A model generated the notes under the pieces. The model saw only the letters and a program-made list of their open reading frames with translations, was not told the DNA's origin and did no database searches. Position numbers and translations under genes: made by a program. Shown in pieces: positions 39,001 to 54,900 of a DNA stretch of 64,000 bases (position 1 is its first letter; each line of letters begins with the position of its first letter). This DNA is from Brachypodius melanocephalos (Eukaryota; Chordata; Aves; Passeriformes; Pycnonotidae): NCBI GenBank assembly GCA_013398615.1, contig VZSR01001685.1, positions 881,327-945,326 of the forward strand, given 5' to 3'.

Positions 39001-42000
39001 AAAGCCAAAATTCCTATTAATATAAAACGACATGTTTTATTTTCTACAGTTTACTTATTGTCAAACCAGTGGTGTTTACTCTATAGTATTTCTGCCTTAA
39101 TGAACTTCAGTTGTCAGAGAGAAAAAAGTCATCTACAGGCAAAACTGGACCCTCACCTCTCAGATAAAATCAAAACAACAAAGTGACCATAATACTACTT
39201 GGACAAAGATGACATTCATTCAAGAATGATACCGCTTGGCCGATAAAAAATTTAGGCAGAAGGCCACTTAGAGGTGTCTCAGAGAAAAGCATAAATGTTA
39301 TAAATGTGGTATATATATTAATAATGACTCTTAGACCTAGAGAAGAATCTTGCAGCTTTCTATGAATGCAGTATTAACAGCTGGATGCTCTTACTTTGAT
39401 ACTGATGAAGATGGCATTTTTGGGACCTTTCTTTTGTAAGATGTCGTAATTTCATTCTAATTTCTGTACAGCACTGCAGAAGGTCTTTAATAAGAATTAC
39501 CATTCAGAAAAAATAGAATGCATTATAAAACAAATGAAAATATTTCTTAGTGTTGTACATTAATGTCCTAACAGCTAGAAAATTCTTTATGATTCCACAG
39601 AGAGCAGCACAACTAAGCCACTGCCTTATTTCAGAATTATCAACCTTTCTGAAGCATAACTATTTCTGAAGAACAACTATTTCACACTCTGAGGTAATTA
39701 TCTGTCCTCATTTTTTTCTTTTCAGTAGATAAATAAATGTCTCTAATCCATAAGAATTTCCTTTTCATCCATAGTATATAGGATTAAATTGAAAATTTTC
39801 ATGTCTTCTCTTTACGCATAAATGAAAATACACAGTGATGACAGCCTATAACAAAACAGTCTTAGCTAAAGAATCTTTAAAAAAATACTATGAGAAATAT
39901 TCTTTTTTTTTTCCTAACTGCAGAAGTCTTGGTTCTTCTGACAATGAAAAAGTGACCTCCTCTTTTTATTAGAAATCAAAAGCAGTAGCTCAAGTAGCGG
40001 CTTTTCTTTCCTCAGCTTTGTTGACAACAACCATGTCACCAAGCTTTCCTGTGCTAAGGCACAAAACTGAACACAGAGCAAGGTTATACATAGTGATGTT
40101 TCAAATACTAAAAAAAAAAAAAAGAAAAACAAAAAAAAAACCCCAAAAACCCACCATTCTTTAGGTCATTAAAATATTAAGATAACTATATGTTTTAAAT
40201 GTTTTAAATGTCATAGGATAAAATGTTAAAGCAGAATCTAACCCAGCCACAAATAGACCTTTAACTAATGCTTCATATCTTGACTAGCTCAGAAGGATGA
40301 CCAAGTGAGCTCTTTGCCTAAGAGTGCTTCCAAGAATACTGGAAGACCTTGGAACTTTAAACAAAACAAATCAAATGAGATACAACCCAAAATTCAATAG
40401 TCATTAGTGCCAGGAACACTGGTATTTTTCAGCCTTATTAACGTTTTTTTTTGTGACAATGATACAGTACCAACAATGGTTTACAATGGTACTTCTACCT
40501 TTGCAGGAGTACTAGCTGTTGTTTTGTGTTCACTGCTATTTGAAAATTAACTCTGAGGTTTAGATATGAGACATAGGAAAATGGAGTTTTAAAATCACCA
40601 GAAAATATACAAGGGAAGGATTAAATATTATACTGCTGTAGACAGTGCAGTGGCTTACAGTTTCAATAACACAGCTGGGAAAAATTAAACAGCCCAATTC
40701 TACATACGTCTGATATGATATATCAATAAAGGAAACAGAGAATAATTCTGCTGGAGGATAACATATTTCACAGAATAGGACAGTACATGCAAAGCATATC
40801 TTGCTCACCATTTGAGGATAGAAGTACAGTTGCAACTTAGCACATATTACATTTCAAAATCTGTCAAAATAGGTTGAGGGTAAAATCAAAACTATATCTG
40901 TAATTTGAAGTGTGGAAAGGGAGGGAAGGAAAGGGGATTGTTTATAATGCAGAGAACTGTCAACTGCCAGACACTCACTAATTGCTATAATTTCAAAAGA
41001 CCTTGTCTTCATTTCTTCAAATATAAAGTTCTTTGCTTACTTGGGAAATTGTCAGATGGAATAAATTTTAAAAGGTTAGAAAACCATTCAATGATGACTT
41101 AAAGTTAGTAGTAATTGTCACTAGACTCACACTGAATGTGGCTTTGAATGGCGAACTTAAACCACAGAAGTTTCGCATTAGAGTTGAGATAATATTCTCC
41201 TTTGTTTCTAAAGGAGGCTGTCTTAAAGCACTAAGCTATTTAGAGGGATGTAAGTTAAGTGGCCAAACTGCATGAATTTGTCATTACCAGCTGTGGCATC
41301 ACTTACACTTCATACTAACATATTAAAATTTACTGCCATTTTGGAACATGCAATCAAGTTGTAGCCAGATGGAGAAGCTGCTTTAAAGTAGATTAAGTTG
41401 CCTCTTTATGCTTTTGAAATAACCACGTTAAATATTCTGAAAAATAGAAGCTGATGTTCTCCCTGGCACTTATCAATCAATTTGCCTGATATAGTACTTT
41501 GAAACAGCACTTCTAGCCCATCTCATACAAATAGCAGTAAAGAATAGGGTTTATGTTTGTAGTCTGCACTAATGCCCTAATCAAACATTGGAGTTTGGAA
41601 TATTGTAAAAACTGCATAAAATTAATTTGGCTGAATTCGTGCAGTACAGTGGAGTAATCATTGCAAATAACCTTAGGAAAAAAAAATCTGAAGAATTTCA
41701 AATGAAAAATGTAGACCATTCTGAAATTGTGCTGTGATTGAAAGATTCCCTGAGCTTAGGAAAAAACCACACCAAGACAACATAAATAAAGCATTGTGTG
41801 TGAATAATCCAAGAATACACCATTACTGGCTGGTCACATGATACATTTTAATTTTGGAGATTTAGTGCCTTTAATTTTCACATGTATCACTAATATATAT
41901 GATTAGGCACCTGAATTTTCATTTCATATTTTTCAAAAATGTATTGGCAAGTATTTACTAGTATGATGAGGAAATAATGGGGTATAATAAGGAAGATTTA

Positions 42001-45000
42001 AGAAATGGCATGAAGTCTCCATAGTAACACTATAGTTGGAGTAGACATAATCTTTATTATAAACCTGTAACCAAATGCTTCAAAGGAGAGCAAAGGAAAC
42101 TATGTTTCTAGACCAATAATTTACTGTATTTGGGTACCAAGGGCAAAAAAAGAGAAAGTTTTCTGCTGCTGTATATGGACTTCTTATGAGATAGAAAGCT
42201 CTCTCATATCATTCTTTTCCATATATATGCTAAGAAGTTTTCAAGAGATCATTTGGAAAACCCAACTGTAACTAGTCTGCAAATAACAAGCAAAACCAAA
42301 ATACTATAAAGAACAAGAATAGAAGCTATCAAGATACCAGAAGAAAAACACAAAAGAATATGTAGGTTTACTATCCAATGGAAAACGAAATTTGCCAAAA
42401 TAAATATTATCTCTGATCTTCAGATACTTTTTTTCTTTTCATCAAGTAAAAATGGACATTTTCTTCAGCACAATGAAGAATCATTTTTGTCATGATTTTA
42501 TTTCAGAACTGGATCGGAACATGAAGAATTGAACACATCTGTCAACAGAGCATTATACTTTTCTGACTGTTTACTTTTCCTTCTTTTAGTGCAGACTAAT
42601 CATGAAAGACTATGAGCTCTATATGATAAACAAACATAACATTCAAAATTGATAGTTTGATGGATGTATCAGTCTACCAAACCAACAAAACTCTGTGTTA
42701 CAGATTAAACTTTTTCCATGTGACTTCACTGCAGATATTTCTAGAAAAAGTAAAGGTATACAGGTAGCTGTAATCTAAACTTAATGAGACCCATCACCTT
42801 ATCAACCACTGAGAGACAAAACTTGTGATGAAAAGAACTGAAATTCAGTGCCTTGATTATAGCCATAATGTGAGAAATGCAATTTATTGTATCTCAGAGA
42901 AGTATACATAATTTAGTGCTGGAGACAAGTTATTGAAGAACTTCCATTGCACACATTAATACCTATGTGTGTGGAATAAAAGGCTACTACCCATTCCAGA
43001 ATTTTACACACCATTTCCTGCATTTATCCCTCCTGGATTCGTAAGCTTCCAGTGACTTCCAGATGCAGTTGAAACCAGCAGTTTGAAAATGATAGCACCA
43101 ATCTAAACTACATTTAAAATAACCTCACAACCAAAAAAACAGGTGAATATCTAAGCCCATACTGGTAAGAAAATTAGAGCAGTATTTTAGGTTTAAAATC
43201 AATTGCTCTCTTTGTATTTACTTGCCATAGGAGCTGGATTTAATTCTCCAATTTTTTTTTCTTCCCTTTCATGGCAATTTAAATAGAGTGTTTATTTTTT
43301 AGATATCCCTCATTAATCAGAGAAGATAAAAGTTACTGTTCTATAAATATAATTTCTATACATCGCAACTACCTTGAAAAACAAACTTGCATTAAATCTT
43401 TTCTGTATGGGAAACCCATTTAAATACCAGTTTTGTTTTTAAATGTTGTGTCCTTCAGAATGTAAAATAATGACGTTTCCTTTGCAAATGCTGGGATTCA
43501 ACCGAATGAAAGAATCTGCATAAGACACATATAGACACAAACATAATCACATGCTTGAGTTAGAAGCAATTACCAGCAAAAAATGTATGGATAAGATGAA
43601 CCAACTGTTCAAAGCAAAAAGAAGAAAAAAAATGAAAAAAAAAAAGCATCTGGTAATACTGGCTGGATCGTGAGACAACTAAAGGGTTTGAATTTTTCAG
43701 TTTTAACTAGTGTAATTTAAACTTTGACCTGATTATTGTTAATAAAAATGTTATTAAAATTTCATGACCCTCAAAGAGGATAAGTTAATATTCGCTTCTA
43801 GTAAACTTACTGGACTTAGAGTAAGAACAAATAGTCTAATAGAATTAGCATATTTCCCATAAGGTTTAATAAGGAGACTTATGAATTCATACAGCTAGGT
43901 TTTACTGTCAATCAGTAAATTAGTTCTTGAATCACAGTCAGGAATACTGGCAAAGCAAAGTGAAAGAAACTTGAATGGGAAATTTCTGTAGGACCCAATT
44001 TTCTTGAGCTATCAGTCTAGAACTTTTCATTACCAGTAGATTCATTCAAAATGGGCGGATATGGTAATTTTCCAAATTTTAACTCCGACCAGGGTTAAAG
44101 GCAGGAAGAAGAGTTTATCTAAAAAATCTGTATGAGGTTTTCACCTATAGGAATATTAATATCAAAGGTGCAGTTGTTATTCAAAGCACCAAATGACTGT
44201 ACATTAGTAAATCCTTGCAAGCTCCAGAGATGTGTTCAAAAACCAATGCAGAGTGGTGCCAGTTCTAGACTGGTTATGCCCACTTTTGCATTTCGGTCAC
44301 ATCAAATTTTGCTATAAAAAGCAACACCACGAAACATGTTTGCCACCCATTTTTCTGGGTGGCTCTCTTTTAAGGAGCAATGACTAAAAAAATAGTCTAT
44401 TGCTACTATGGGACTCTTTTGAACTGCTAGGCTGCAGCAGTTAAAAGTCTTCATTCTTTACTTGAGTTGCATGGTATCTACAGCAGAGCTTTTCTGATTT
44501 GGTCACTTATTTCCTGGTCTGTCCTTGATTTAGTTAAAATATAAAATAATAAGAGTTCCTAAGCCGTTATCAATCATAGCATAATTGTTCGAGATTTTTT
44601 GTTTATTGTGCTGTAGCTGATTCTGATCTTGAAATAATGCTGTTTGAAGCAAATGTTGTAAAATAGATGCAGCATTTTATCATTTTATGTATTCTTTTAA
44701 CATACCATTCCCCTGATGTCTGGATTCAAACCCAGACAGTACATTCTCTTAAGCCATTTGAAAAAGCTTTTGTGGCTTTTTGCCAGCCATATTACTCCTA
44801 TTCCAGCCACGTCATAGAAATGCATGTTGTTTTAAGTTCACGTCTTGTAAATTAGCTCCAAGAGTATGATTAACAAACCACTCTCTGTAGCTCCATATTT
44901 GCCTATTACAAAAGGGAAAGATCAACCTAAAATTTCCTTTATCATCACTGTAACCAAATCATCTATATTACCCTTGAATTTCTGACAAGCTTGTTCAGAT

Positions 45001-45580
45001 TTGAGAAACTTTGTTTCTTATTCTCTGGTCTGCTGAAGAACAGAACAAAACACAGTAGAATGACTGCTCTAGAAATCTTTGTCTGTCATAGCCAAAGATT
45101 GACTGAAAACTGACTCTGAAGCTGTTCTAAGGTCTAGGCCTCCCTTTTCACCCTTTTAATGTCACTATCTGATTTCCAGCACTTGAAAGAGATTCATGGA
45201 AAAAGATCAAAATTTGTTTTCATTGTTAGAAGGCAGAATGGTGCAAATCAATTCTTTTCTTATGGGCTTCAACAATATCAACTTTTAGGGCTGTGGATAG
45301 AAATATTATATAAGGAATCATGATTCTCAATCATCTTGATAAAGGTAGCCCACATTAGTTAACAACAAAAATAAATGATGCAAAAGACTTGTTGGAATCA
45401 GTGCCAAAAACTGAACTCTAAAGCCTCCAGTCGTAGGAGTTTCAGCAGATATGTTGTACAACAGTTTTCATACCTACTTGCTCTGCACAGTTTCTTAACA
45501 CTGCATGGATTGTTCCTATATGTTGTCAGAATTGAAAATTAAGGTTATTTAAAAGTAAATTAAAGTATTTTGCAGTCATG
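36020..45580. other. Long gene-free AT-rich stretch
   Basis: I see no gene, RNA or transposon in about 9.5 kb. It contains an A/C low-complexity tract (40110-40155), the directly repeated 'tgttttaaa' near 40191-40208 and an A-rich run near 43618-43646. Open frames reach 127 codons (36234-36617, minus) without recognisable domains. Confidence 0.55.
40110..40155. repeat. Poly-A tract with C blocks
   Basis: Fourteen A, a G, five A, a C, ten A and then CCCC/AAAAA/CCC blocks. Same type as the tract at 26955. Confidence 0.8.
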
Positions 45581-45584
45581 TAAA

Positions 45585-45676
45585 GCTGGGCTTGTGCGAG
45601 TAGCAGGGAATTGGACTTGATGTTTTTTATAGTCCTTTCTAGCTTGACGTATTCTAAGATTCTATGAATCTATGCA
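45585..45676 (+). mobile_element. CR1 3'-tip fragment, plus sense
   Basis: The text 'gggaattggacttgatg' (45606) followed by 'agtcctttctagcttgacgt' (45631) and 'attctaagattctatgaatc' (45650) is the sense-strand CR1 3' end with its short ATTCTATG-type tail. Only about 90 bp remain. It is the only CR1 piece in this orientation in the window. Confidence 0.8.
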
Positions 45677-45679
45677 TTT

Positions 45680-48120
45680 TCCCTCAGTCACTATAGAATA
45701 TATATATCAACAGAGGTCAATATATGCAACATGGTCCATGGAAACATTCAAAATGCATTAGCTTAAAGGAATAAAATTGAAACAACAATAGTAATATCTA
45801 GGACCCTTTTAGTAACACTACTGTTTTTTGCAGACTGATAAAATGAAACGCAAAGGCAATGATCTGGCCACAGCTATCTAGGATATTGTGGCAAAACTAG
45901 AAATAAAATAGTTTGGAAAATCCTAGACTACTAGTCCATGGAGAATGCAGGGGAGAAAGGTAAAAATGTGAATGATTTTGTGACTCTACCCATTTCAGTG
46001 AAACAACATGATTAGTAATTGTTCATAAGTTTTGCTCTGTGTAACCACTAAATACACATAGACACTAATTCTTTCTCTTTTTAATATTTTTACAGTGTTT
46101 TGGTTTTCAGTTTTCCCAGTAAAGGCACATTGAAACTCTATAAATATCAGTTTTACAGCAAAGTTTTATTTGAATCTGCTCTCTATGTGCATTAATTTCT
46201 AGCAATAACTCCCAAGAAATCTGCACAGGAAATAAACAAGTCTTTATGTGTTTATTTATTTGTCTGAAACAAGAGTAAGAACTGTATGAACTGAAATATA
46301 GAAAAAGATATGGAAATTCCATTCTAATTCAGGAATAAAATCGCAAATATAATTACAAGAGAAATCTTCATTACTATGAAATAGAGTTCTTCTATAGCAT
46401 AAATTCGGTGGTGACTTAGAAATTGTGCTGACATCTACTGAAGTCAACAGTAATTTTCTTATACATAGTTCAGTATGTGCATGACAAACTGAATATCAAA
46501 CTGTTTCAGGCTCCTGACCAAAATCTTCAATGTTCACACTTTAAATTGGTATCAAAACTAATAGAGAAGTTTCATTAAGTCAATAGCTGCAGAATGCAGA
46601 ACTGAAATTTGAGAAAAGATAGTGAACATTTCCAGGTATGTGTATTAATGATTTATCACCAACTGTGTTATTGTAGACTTTAGAAAGAAATTATCTTGGT
46701 AGTTTCTCAGTTTTAGTCTATAAAACATTGAAAATCAAGAAGGCTGGATCTTCCTTTGCCCTTTTTCTGACTGTTTTACCTATTTTTACTGCTTGTTAAT
46801 TACTTATTAAGAAATAAAGAAAATAAGGCATACCCTTTTACGTTCTTAGAATAACCTTTTCTGCTTGAAAGTCTCTCAAAAGACACAACCTCCTCTGCAG
46901 CAGGTGTAGTTTTAATGATCCTTTGATGCCATATGTCAAATTTCATCACTTGCTGTGAAGAGTGACATTTCTTTTGATAGCTCCTAGCAACAGCAACACT
47001 AGTTGTTAGTGGTCACCCCTCACACACTAGACTAATAATTCCTGCAGCAAAAACATTTAATTTCAGCTTCATGCAATGCTGCACGTTATCTCTCACGCTG
47101 CTCTCTTCTGTTTATGATTAATTTTAAAGTCAAATAAATCTATATTATTAATTCACTGCCCACTGTCTTTGTTTTCACATGCACACTCACAAGAACACCA
47201 CTACATTCTGCATTAGGATATTTCAAAGCTGCCTTCTGAACTGGATTTCCTGTCAGTATAGAGAGTGGATATGGAAGCATGGTGCAAGGTGGAGTTGGGG
47301 ATGGCTCTCAAGAACACATTTGCCTACATGTGCCAGGCAGTGGAAGTGCATCATTGCTGTAACCATAAACATACTGGGACAGACATCCAGGTATGGGCTA
47401 CCTACAGGTTTTCCAAGAGGTCTTTACATGCACAGGTTATAAAGGAATATGATATTTCCCTCTGCTACTGTCATATTAATTCTCTGGACAGTCATTCAGG
47501 TATTCTGATACTACTGGAACCTTTAGATAAAGGAATTACTTGTCAAGTCACCTTGATTTTCAAATGGCACTTTACATTGCTTTCTTTTCTAATGTTACTT
47601 TTATATCAGAAACATGTAATGACTTGCACCGCAGCTTTGCAAATCTAGCATTATGTTGCATCAATGCTAATCGATGACACCTTTAACATTTTCAGAAATG
47701 TAAACAAAGTAATAATTCCAGACCTCATTATAAGAGGAAAATGAGGAAACTAAATGTCTTACTGCTGGGTAGAAAAAAAAAAGGGAACCATAAAGTATCA
47801 AGCAATGACTTTGGGAAGGGAAGCAATTTGATACCTATTTCAGTTCAGTCTTCATTAAAAAAGTCACTGACATTTTTTGCAGAAGAATAGGAACTGTGAT
47901 TACAACAATGCATGGAAATATTAGAGATATTTACATATGTTACTTCTTAAAATTAGTGAGAGCTGATGAAGTACTTCTGTTAAGGTTGTTAATGAAGTCC
48001 ATAAACTGCCAGAAGTAGGTACTGAAGAAATTATGGAGGACTGAAGAATCACAAAGGCAATTTGTCTTTACAAATAAGACAATACAAGGACTCAGAAAAG
48101 TGTAGACAAATCAAGTTAAT
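45680..48120. other. Gene-free AT-rich DNA
   Basis: Nothing recognisable. Overlapping plus-strand frames at 47179-47648 (87 and 127 codons) have a somewhat mixed composition but no domain, start context or family that I can support. Confidence 0.5.
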
Positions 48121-48124
48121 ATCA

Positions 48125-48431
48125 GTCATAGAAACACAGGACCATCAAATGATTTCAGACCTTAAGTTTCATCTAGTTCCAATTCCTCTGCCATAGGCAA
48201 TCTCTATTCTTAGGAGAGATTTCTCATCCCTCTAAATACCTTTCTGGCTTTCCTCTGAACCTGCTCCAGTGGATCCATTTTTTTTAATGCTGGGATCATC
48301 AGAGGTGGATTCATTACTCCAGGTGGGATCTCATGGCAGCAAAGCAGAAGGGCAGAATCACCTCCCTCAAACTGCAGGGCACACTGCTTTTAGTGCAGCC
48401 CATGATATAGTTGGTTTTCTGGGCTGCAAGT
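48125..48431 (-). mobile_element. CR1 LINE, left part, interrupted by an LTR
   Basis: Antisense CR1 3' region: 'catagaaacacaggaccatc' at 48128, 'cctctgaacctgctccagt' near 48253, 'actccaggtgggatctcatg' near 48316 and 'ttttctgggctgcaagt' up to 48431. A section of the usual 3' region is missing before 48245. The text resumes after the LTR at 49519, so the two halves belong to one element. Confidence 0.8.
48427..48431. repeat. Target-site duplication CAAGT, left copy
   Basis: Five bases directly before the TGTCAG start of the solo LTR. They are identical to 49519-49523. Confidence 0.85.
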
Positions 48432-49518
<1,087 letters not shown>

Positions 49519-49523
49519 CAAGT
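49519..49523. repeat. Target-site duplication CAAGT, right copy
   Basis: Directly follows the GTGACA end of the solo LTR and matches 48427-48431. Confidence 0.85.
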
Positions 49524-49575
49524 GCAACTGTTGATTCATGTCCAGAGTTTCACCAGATCCTGGAAAAATAGAAGA
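49519..49575 (-). mobile_element. CR1 LINE, right part after the LTR
   Basis: After the LTR the text 'caagtgcaactgttgattca' followed by 'tgtccagagtttcaccag' continues antisense CR1 exactly where the left part stopped. It fades near 49575. Confidence 0.75.
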
Positions 49576-49579
49576 ATAC

Positions 49580-50925
49580 ACAGACTAAAATAAGTTTATC
49601 TACCTGGTAGATAAAAGGAACATGAATTTATGAAGACTAGATTACATTAAAGCAAATTAATTTCTATCTATGAGAGAGTAAGAGACTTCATGAATAGAAA
49701 GGAAGTATTAGATTTCACATCTTCATTGCAGCAAGCTTTTGACACCTTTCCAGGATTCTCATAAGAAATCTAGAAAAATTAAACTGTTATGATATCAACA
49801 CTGAACTGGCAAGAATGTTTTCCAGAGAGCAGCACTCTCTTAAACTAGAATATATCATATAGGGTTCTGTACGTCTAGTATTCTAATAATAAAAATCATA
49901 AACAAAGTTAAATTTTGACAAAGTGCAAAAAAACTGGAGGGAAGAATTATATATAAAAATAAACTTGACAAATATGAGAAATGGTGTGGAAAATTAGGAT
50001 GTAATCTAGTAACAAAACCCACAAAGTTTTACACACAATTAGATGTAAGTGGCTGCACAACCACAGGGTGTAGAAAACCTGTCTGGGCAGCAGCACTGCA
50101 GAAATTACTAAAAGGGTAGTGAATAGAATTACTGTCACAGCATATATTAATCAAAAATATCACACTAATGATGAAAACTCATTTAAGTTAATGAGATAAG
50201 AACTGCGCTATTACCTACAAAAAAACCCCTGAAGTCACAATTTCCTCTTCTAAGTGGTAGTAATATCTCAGCTGGAATATTAACTCCAGCTTTAAGCATT
50301 TTAGCTTGATTCAATTCATGATAGCCCACGAAGTAGTAACAAGGGTGGAAATCGGTCCTGGAAAAACAAATATATGTAAAGTTGAAGAAAGGTTTATTAG
50401 GTTTAGAAACATGATGATGGTCTTTGACTATGTAAAAGGTATTGTGAAGGAGAAGGAATAATGACACTAAATATTAAGGGAGAGAGGTACCATTTTTCAT
50501 GGGAAAAAAAGGAGATCTGACAGAAAGAAAAATTAAATGGACCACTGGAACTGCTATCACTTGAAATATTTTAGAACATGGATAGCTTCATAAATGTCAG
50601 TTTCAGGAGTGACATAGATATAATTGATCTTTTCAGTATCTATACATATTTGTTTGCAAGACAATTACTGTTACACCCTGAAGACTGACTGAAGAGATAT
50701 AACTTAGAGTAAATCCTGTAAGAATTTTCACAGATTCATGGATAATCTTTTATCTGTTTAACTGTGTGAATTTTGCACATACTAAAAGTCAAAATTACAA
50801 ATCAAATTAAACCAGTCTCTGTCCATTGAACTAGCAGATTTTACATTTCCATGCTGGATTATGCACAAAGGCGATTCTTAGGATTGTGCTATCTTCCTGA
50901 AGTGTGTTATAGTTTTTGTTTCTGT
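49580..50925. other. Gene-free AT-rich DNA
   Basis: No gene or repeat recognised. Two minus-strand frames of 63 and 94 codons (49947-50138 and 50183-50467) show no family features. Confidence 0.55.
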
Positions 50926-50929
50926 TTAG

Positions 50930-51920
50930 AATCATAAAATATACTGAGTTGGAAGGAACTCACAAGGATTATCAAGTCCAACTCCTGGCCCTCCACAGGA
51001 CACCCCCATGTGGCTGAGATCATCATCCAAATGCTTCTTGAACTCTGTCAAACTTGGTGCTGTGACTACTTCCCGGAAAAGCATGGTTCCAGTTCCTGGC
51101 CTCCTCCTGGGAGGAAAACCTTCTCCTGATATCTAACATTATCTTCCCCCAACTCATTTCCTTGAGTCCTTTCACTGGTCATGAGACTGAAGAGATCTGT
51201 ACCTGCCCTTGTCTCTTCCGCTCACAAGATTGTTGAAGAGTGTCATGAGATGTCCCCTCAGTCTCCTCTTCTCCAGGCTGAACAGATCAAGTGACCTCAG
51301 CAGCTCCTTGTATGGCTTCCCCTCCACAATCTTCACCATCTTCATTGTTCTGCTTTGGATGCTCTTTAACAGTTCAATGTTTTATTTATTTTGTGCCCCC
51401 AGCACTAGAGGTGAGGCTGCCCCAGCTCAGAGCAGAGCAGAACAATTCCCTCCCTTGCCTGGCAGGTGATCCTGTGCCTGATGCCCCCCAGGACAGGGTT
51501 GGCCCTCCTGGCTGCCAGGGCACTGCTGAGTCGTGTTCAACTTGCCATTGACCAGCACCCCCAGGTCCCTTCCCACAGAGGCTCTCCAGTATCTCATTCC
51601 CCAGTCTATACACACGACCAGGATTGTCCAGTCCCAGGTGCAGGATCCAGCACTTTCCGCTGTTAAACTTCAGATAGTTGGTGATTGCCCAGCCCTCTGA
51701 TTTGCCAAGGTCTCTCTTCAGGGTCTCTCTATCCTCTAGATTTAGTGTCTCCAGCAAACTTAGCACTTTGTGTCCTTCCAGCTTTGCCTCCAAGTCATTT
51801 ATGAAGACGCTGAAGAGCATGGAGTTGAGAACAGAGCCCACTGAGAGTGGAATCCCTCTAATGACCAGTCCCCAGTCCGATGTCACTCCATTCACTATAA
51901 ATGTCTCTGCATGTACAAAT
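50930..51920 (-). mobile_element. CR1 LINE, 3' third with partial reverse transcriptase
   Basis: A well-preserved antisense CR1: 'gagttggaaggaactcacaa' near 50947, 'gtcctttcactggtcatga' near 51166, 'cttctccaggctgaacagat' near 51269, 'cccaggacagggttggccct' near 51488, 'gttggtgattgcccagccct' near 51677 and 'aagtcatttatgaagacgct' near 51792. On the minus strand a 169-codon frame (51386-51895) covers the region after the catalytic site of the reverse transcriptase and the start of the C-terminal part. The stretch that should hold FADD is missing between the LEGHKVLSLLETLNLED part and the block before it, so the copy cannot be active. Confidence 0.9.
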
Positions 51921-54900
51921 TAATTTCAAGTGTTTGAACATGCATTATCCAATCATGTTCATAATACTTCAGCATTATGTGCAATATTGTAATAATACAG
52001 TATTGCTTAAATAAGCAATATTATTTCTACTGTCTTTTGCACAAGGAAGCTGAAGTATGGACAAGGCTCCACGAAATTCTCTGTCAAATTCAGGAATAAA
52101 AACTCACTTGATTCTTCTGGGGTTCCTTTTTCTTGACTATTCTGTCTCTTGATCCCAGTGTTCTCATATGGTCAGTACATATTCAGTCTGCAGGTTGATA
52201 CCACCATTAGGTGCATTGTTGTACAGCCTGCAGGCAACATGTGCTGTAACTAAAGAAAAAACACTAAAAACACATGTAAGAGAGCACTTGTCTTCTGACA
52301 AAAACATCATATAGTAGAAAAATTCCTTCTATATCATATATATTTTGTTTTCAGTTTTAAAGCAACACTGCTCCTGTTAATACAGTCATGTCTTAAAAAT
52401 GTTACCAGTTAATGTAATGTCTTATAAAATATTTAGAGCCATATATTTTATTATTAAACAAAGGAAATTTCTTCTAGAAGTTTCAATAGCCAACCAGAAT
52501 GTGTCTAAATATCAAAATTGTTAACAATTTCATTTTAATTTCTTCATCTAACCAACATACAGAAAGAAAAATGGTCAAATAATAAACCAGAGTATAAGCA
52601 GATCCTGGATAGTATTTCTGTGTTCTAAAAATTAACCAAAATTCTCTCCTGAAGACTCTATCATAGCAGATAGAAGTAACTTCAGTTCACTCATATGTAG
52701 AAATTTTCTTTTATTTTGTAAAAATTAAAGGGATTATTAATAAATATTTAGTACTATATGCACCAGAGGTCTGTTATTCTCTGTGATCCCATTATAGTGC
52801 AGTAACAGTCAGATTATACGTATATAATTTTGTTTTTACATCTGAAAAGAATTTATTTTACTTTAAAAAGAAATATAAATAAAAATAATTGTTTTTTCTG
52901 CTGTAAAGTCTTTCAACTATGGCTAACTATAATTTTTTTTTCTGGTTTGGTCTCTTTTTTTTTTCTTTCCTTTTGGTATTACAACATCCCTCTTTGTCCA
53001 TCAAGGAAAATATTTTAAATGGCCTGCAATGCTCAGTTTTGTCAGACTATATTCTACTGTTCCATTATTTCTGAACACTGTACAACAAACAGAGAAAAAA
53101 GGTACCTGGGCTTTCTGTCGGGACCTAAGAAAGCAGGCAGGAGTTCTGCCTCAGGCATTCCTGGGAGAAAATTAGGAGGGATAGCTGCAGTCATCTCTGG
53201 TAAACATTTTCAAGCCAGCACAGATGTATAATTTATACTTCATATTCTTTTTAGCAAAACCTTTAGTACAACATGTGTTATTTATTTATTCTTTAAATCT
53301 GTATATTATTTGGTCAGGGTTTTCTGAATTGGTCTTAAATTTGTTTTAATTTAAAAGCTCAATTCAATTTTGAAGAAATTAAGAAGTAAAAAAAATTAGT
53401 AGTTATATTGTATATTCTTTTACTAGAAAAATGATGGCTGTCTTCCATCTTTAGCTCTTTCTCTGTTACAAGGAGATTGTAAATAAATACAATTTACTGA
53501 CCATCAGAGGGTTTAAAGAAGAAACATGATGCAGTTCTGAAATAAAAATATCAAAAAGTCCAATGAGAGAAAAAATTCATCATATATTATTCTTAATCCT
53601 AAATTATTAGTAAAGTATTTCTCTGAAAAATAAGTGAATGTTTTAGGAAATCTTGAGACCACAACTAGTTAGTTCAATTTATTCTGCAGAATTGATAGAG
53701 CTGCCTTATCCCAGAGCACAAGAGGTCAGCCTAAAGCATCAGCACTGTTTTGTGGTCTTATTAGAAGAAATGGTGAATAGCTCAGGGAGTTGCTGATTGC
53801 CCTTTACTCCTACAGATTTCAGTTCTTCAGTGCCTAATGGTTTTAATCTCTTCAGTCCTAATGTCTACAATTAAACTGCAAAATATTTCCCCCTTGAGTC
53901 CCATTGTTTTCCTCCATTTGGCATTCATTGATTTCCTACCCTGCTACTACCTCCCTGATTTCCAGCTGAAGTAAAACACAAGGAGAATCATGTTATTTTT
54001 ATTTCCATGTTGGAGTTTTATGCCACTATCATTGGCAATATCAGCACAGCTCAGGGAACAGCTAACAGCTTTTGCCAAAAACAGCAGGGAAAACTGAGGA
54101 AACCGAACAAAAATTAGGAGGCAGATATTTATAAAACAAATGGCATTTCTTACAGTCCTAAAGCTTATTAAAAACAAGTCTACATGTAAAAAACCCCTGT
54201 AATTATTTATTAAAAAAATTAAGAAAATCATCAGATGAATAGAGAGCAGAAGGCATGACTTGTGGGCAGCCTGATGACCAGCAATATTGATAGTGGAATA
54301 ATTAACATTACTGAGCAAAACTCAGATCGAAAGAAGTGAGTATTTCACAACAGAAATGTTTCTTTTTCTGATATTTAGAAAGCAAGAAAGCTTTCTAAGA
54401 AGAGATCATTCAGTATCTTCATAGACATTAATAAGGTCAGGTCTGTTCACAAACTATTTCCTTTTACAAATCTCATTTAGCAGGTGTGATGTACAAAATG
54501 CCACAACATCACACTACCTCACATTTGGACTGATAACAGTAAAATCAATATCAGGGAAATCAATATTTATTTTCATACAACAAAAATCCTAGAAGGAGCT
54601 TGGAAATTAGAGGGCCGGTGAACCAGAAGCCCTTGACATACAGGCATAATCAATGGCAGCAGTATCTGTGCACAGGCATAGAGCATGGTTTAATGATTCC
54701 TTGCCAGTTATTTATTTATTTTGATAAAAATCATGCAAGAGTACTCAGTGGGATGGTGCTGACCATTACTGACTCCCGAATGCTCTTTCTGCCTATGCTC
54801 AGAGTGTATATGCAAAACAATCACTTTTATTTTTAGAAGCAAACATTGATCCACGAACAAGAGTATTTCAGACACCAAACAGGTCCTTTTGGCAGCATCT

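Noticed and set aside
51386..51895. 169-codon frame as a working reverse transcriptase
   Set aside because: It is a CR1 remnant lacking the FADD region and the upstream half of the enzyme.
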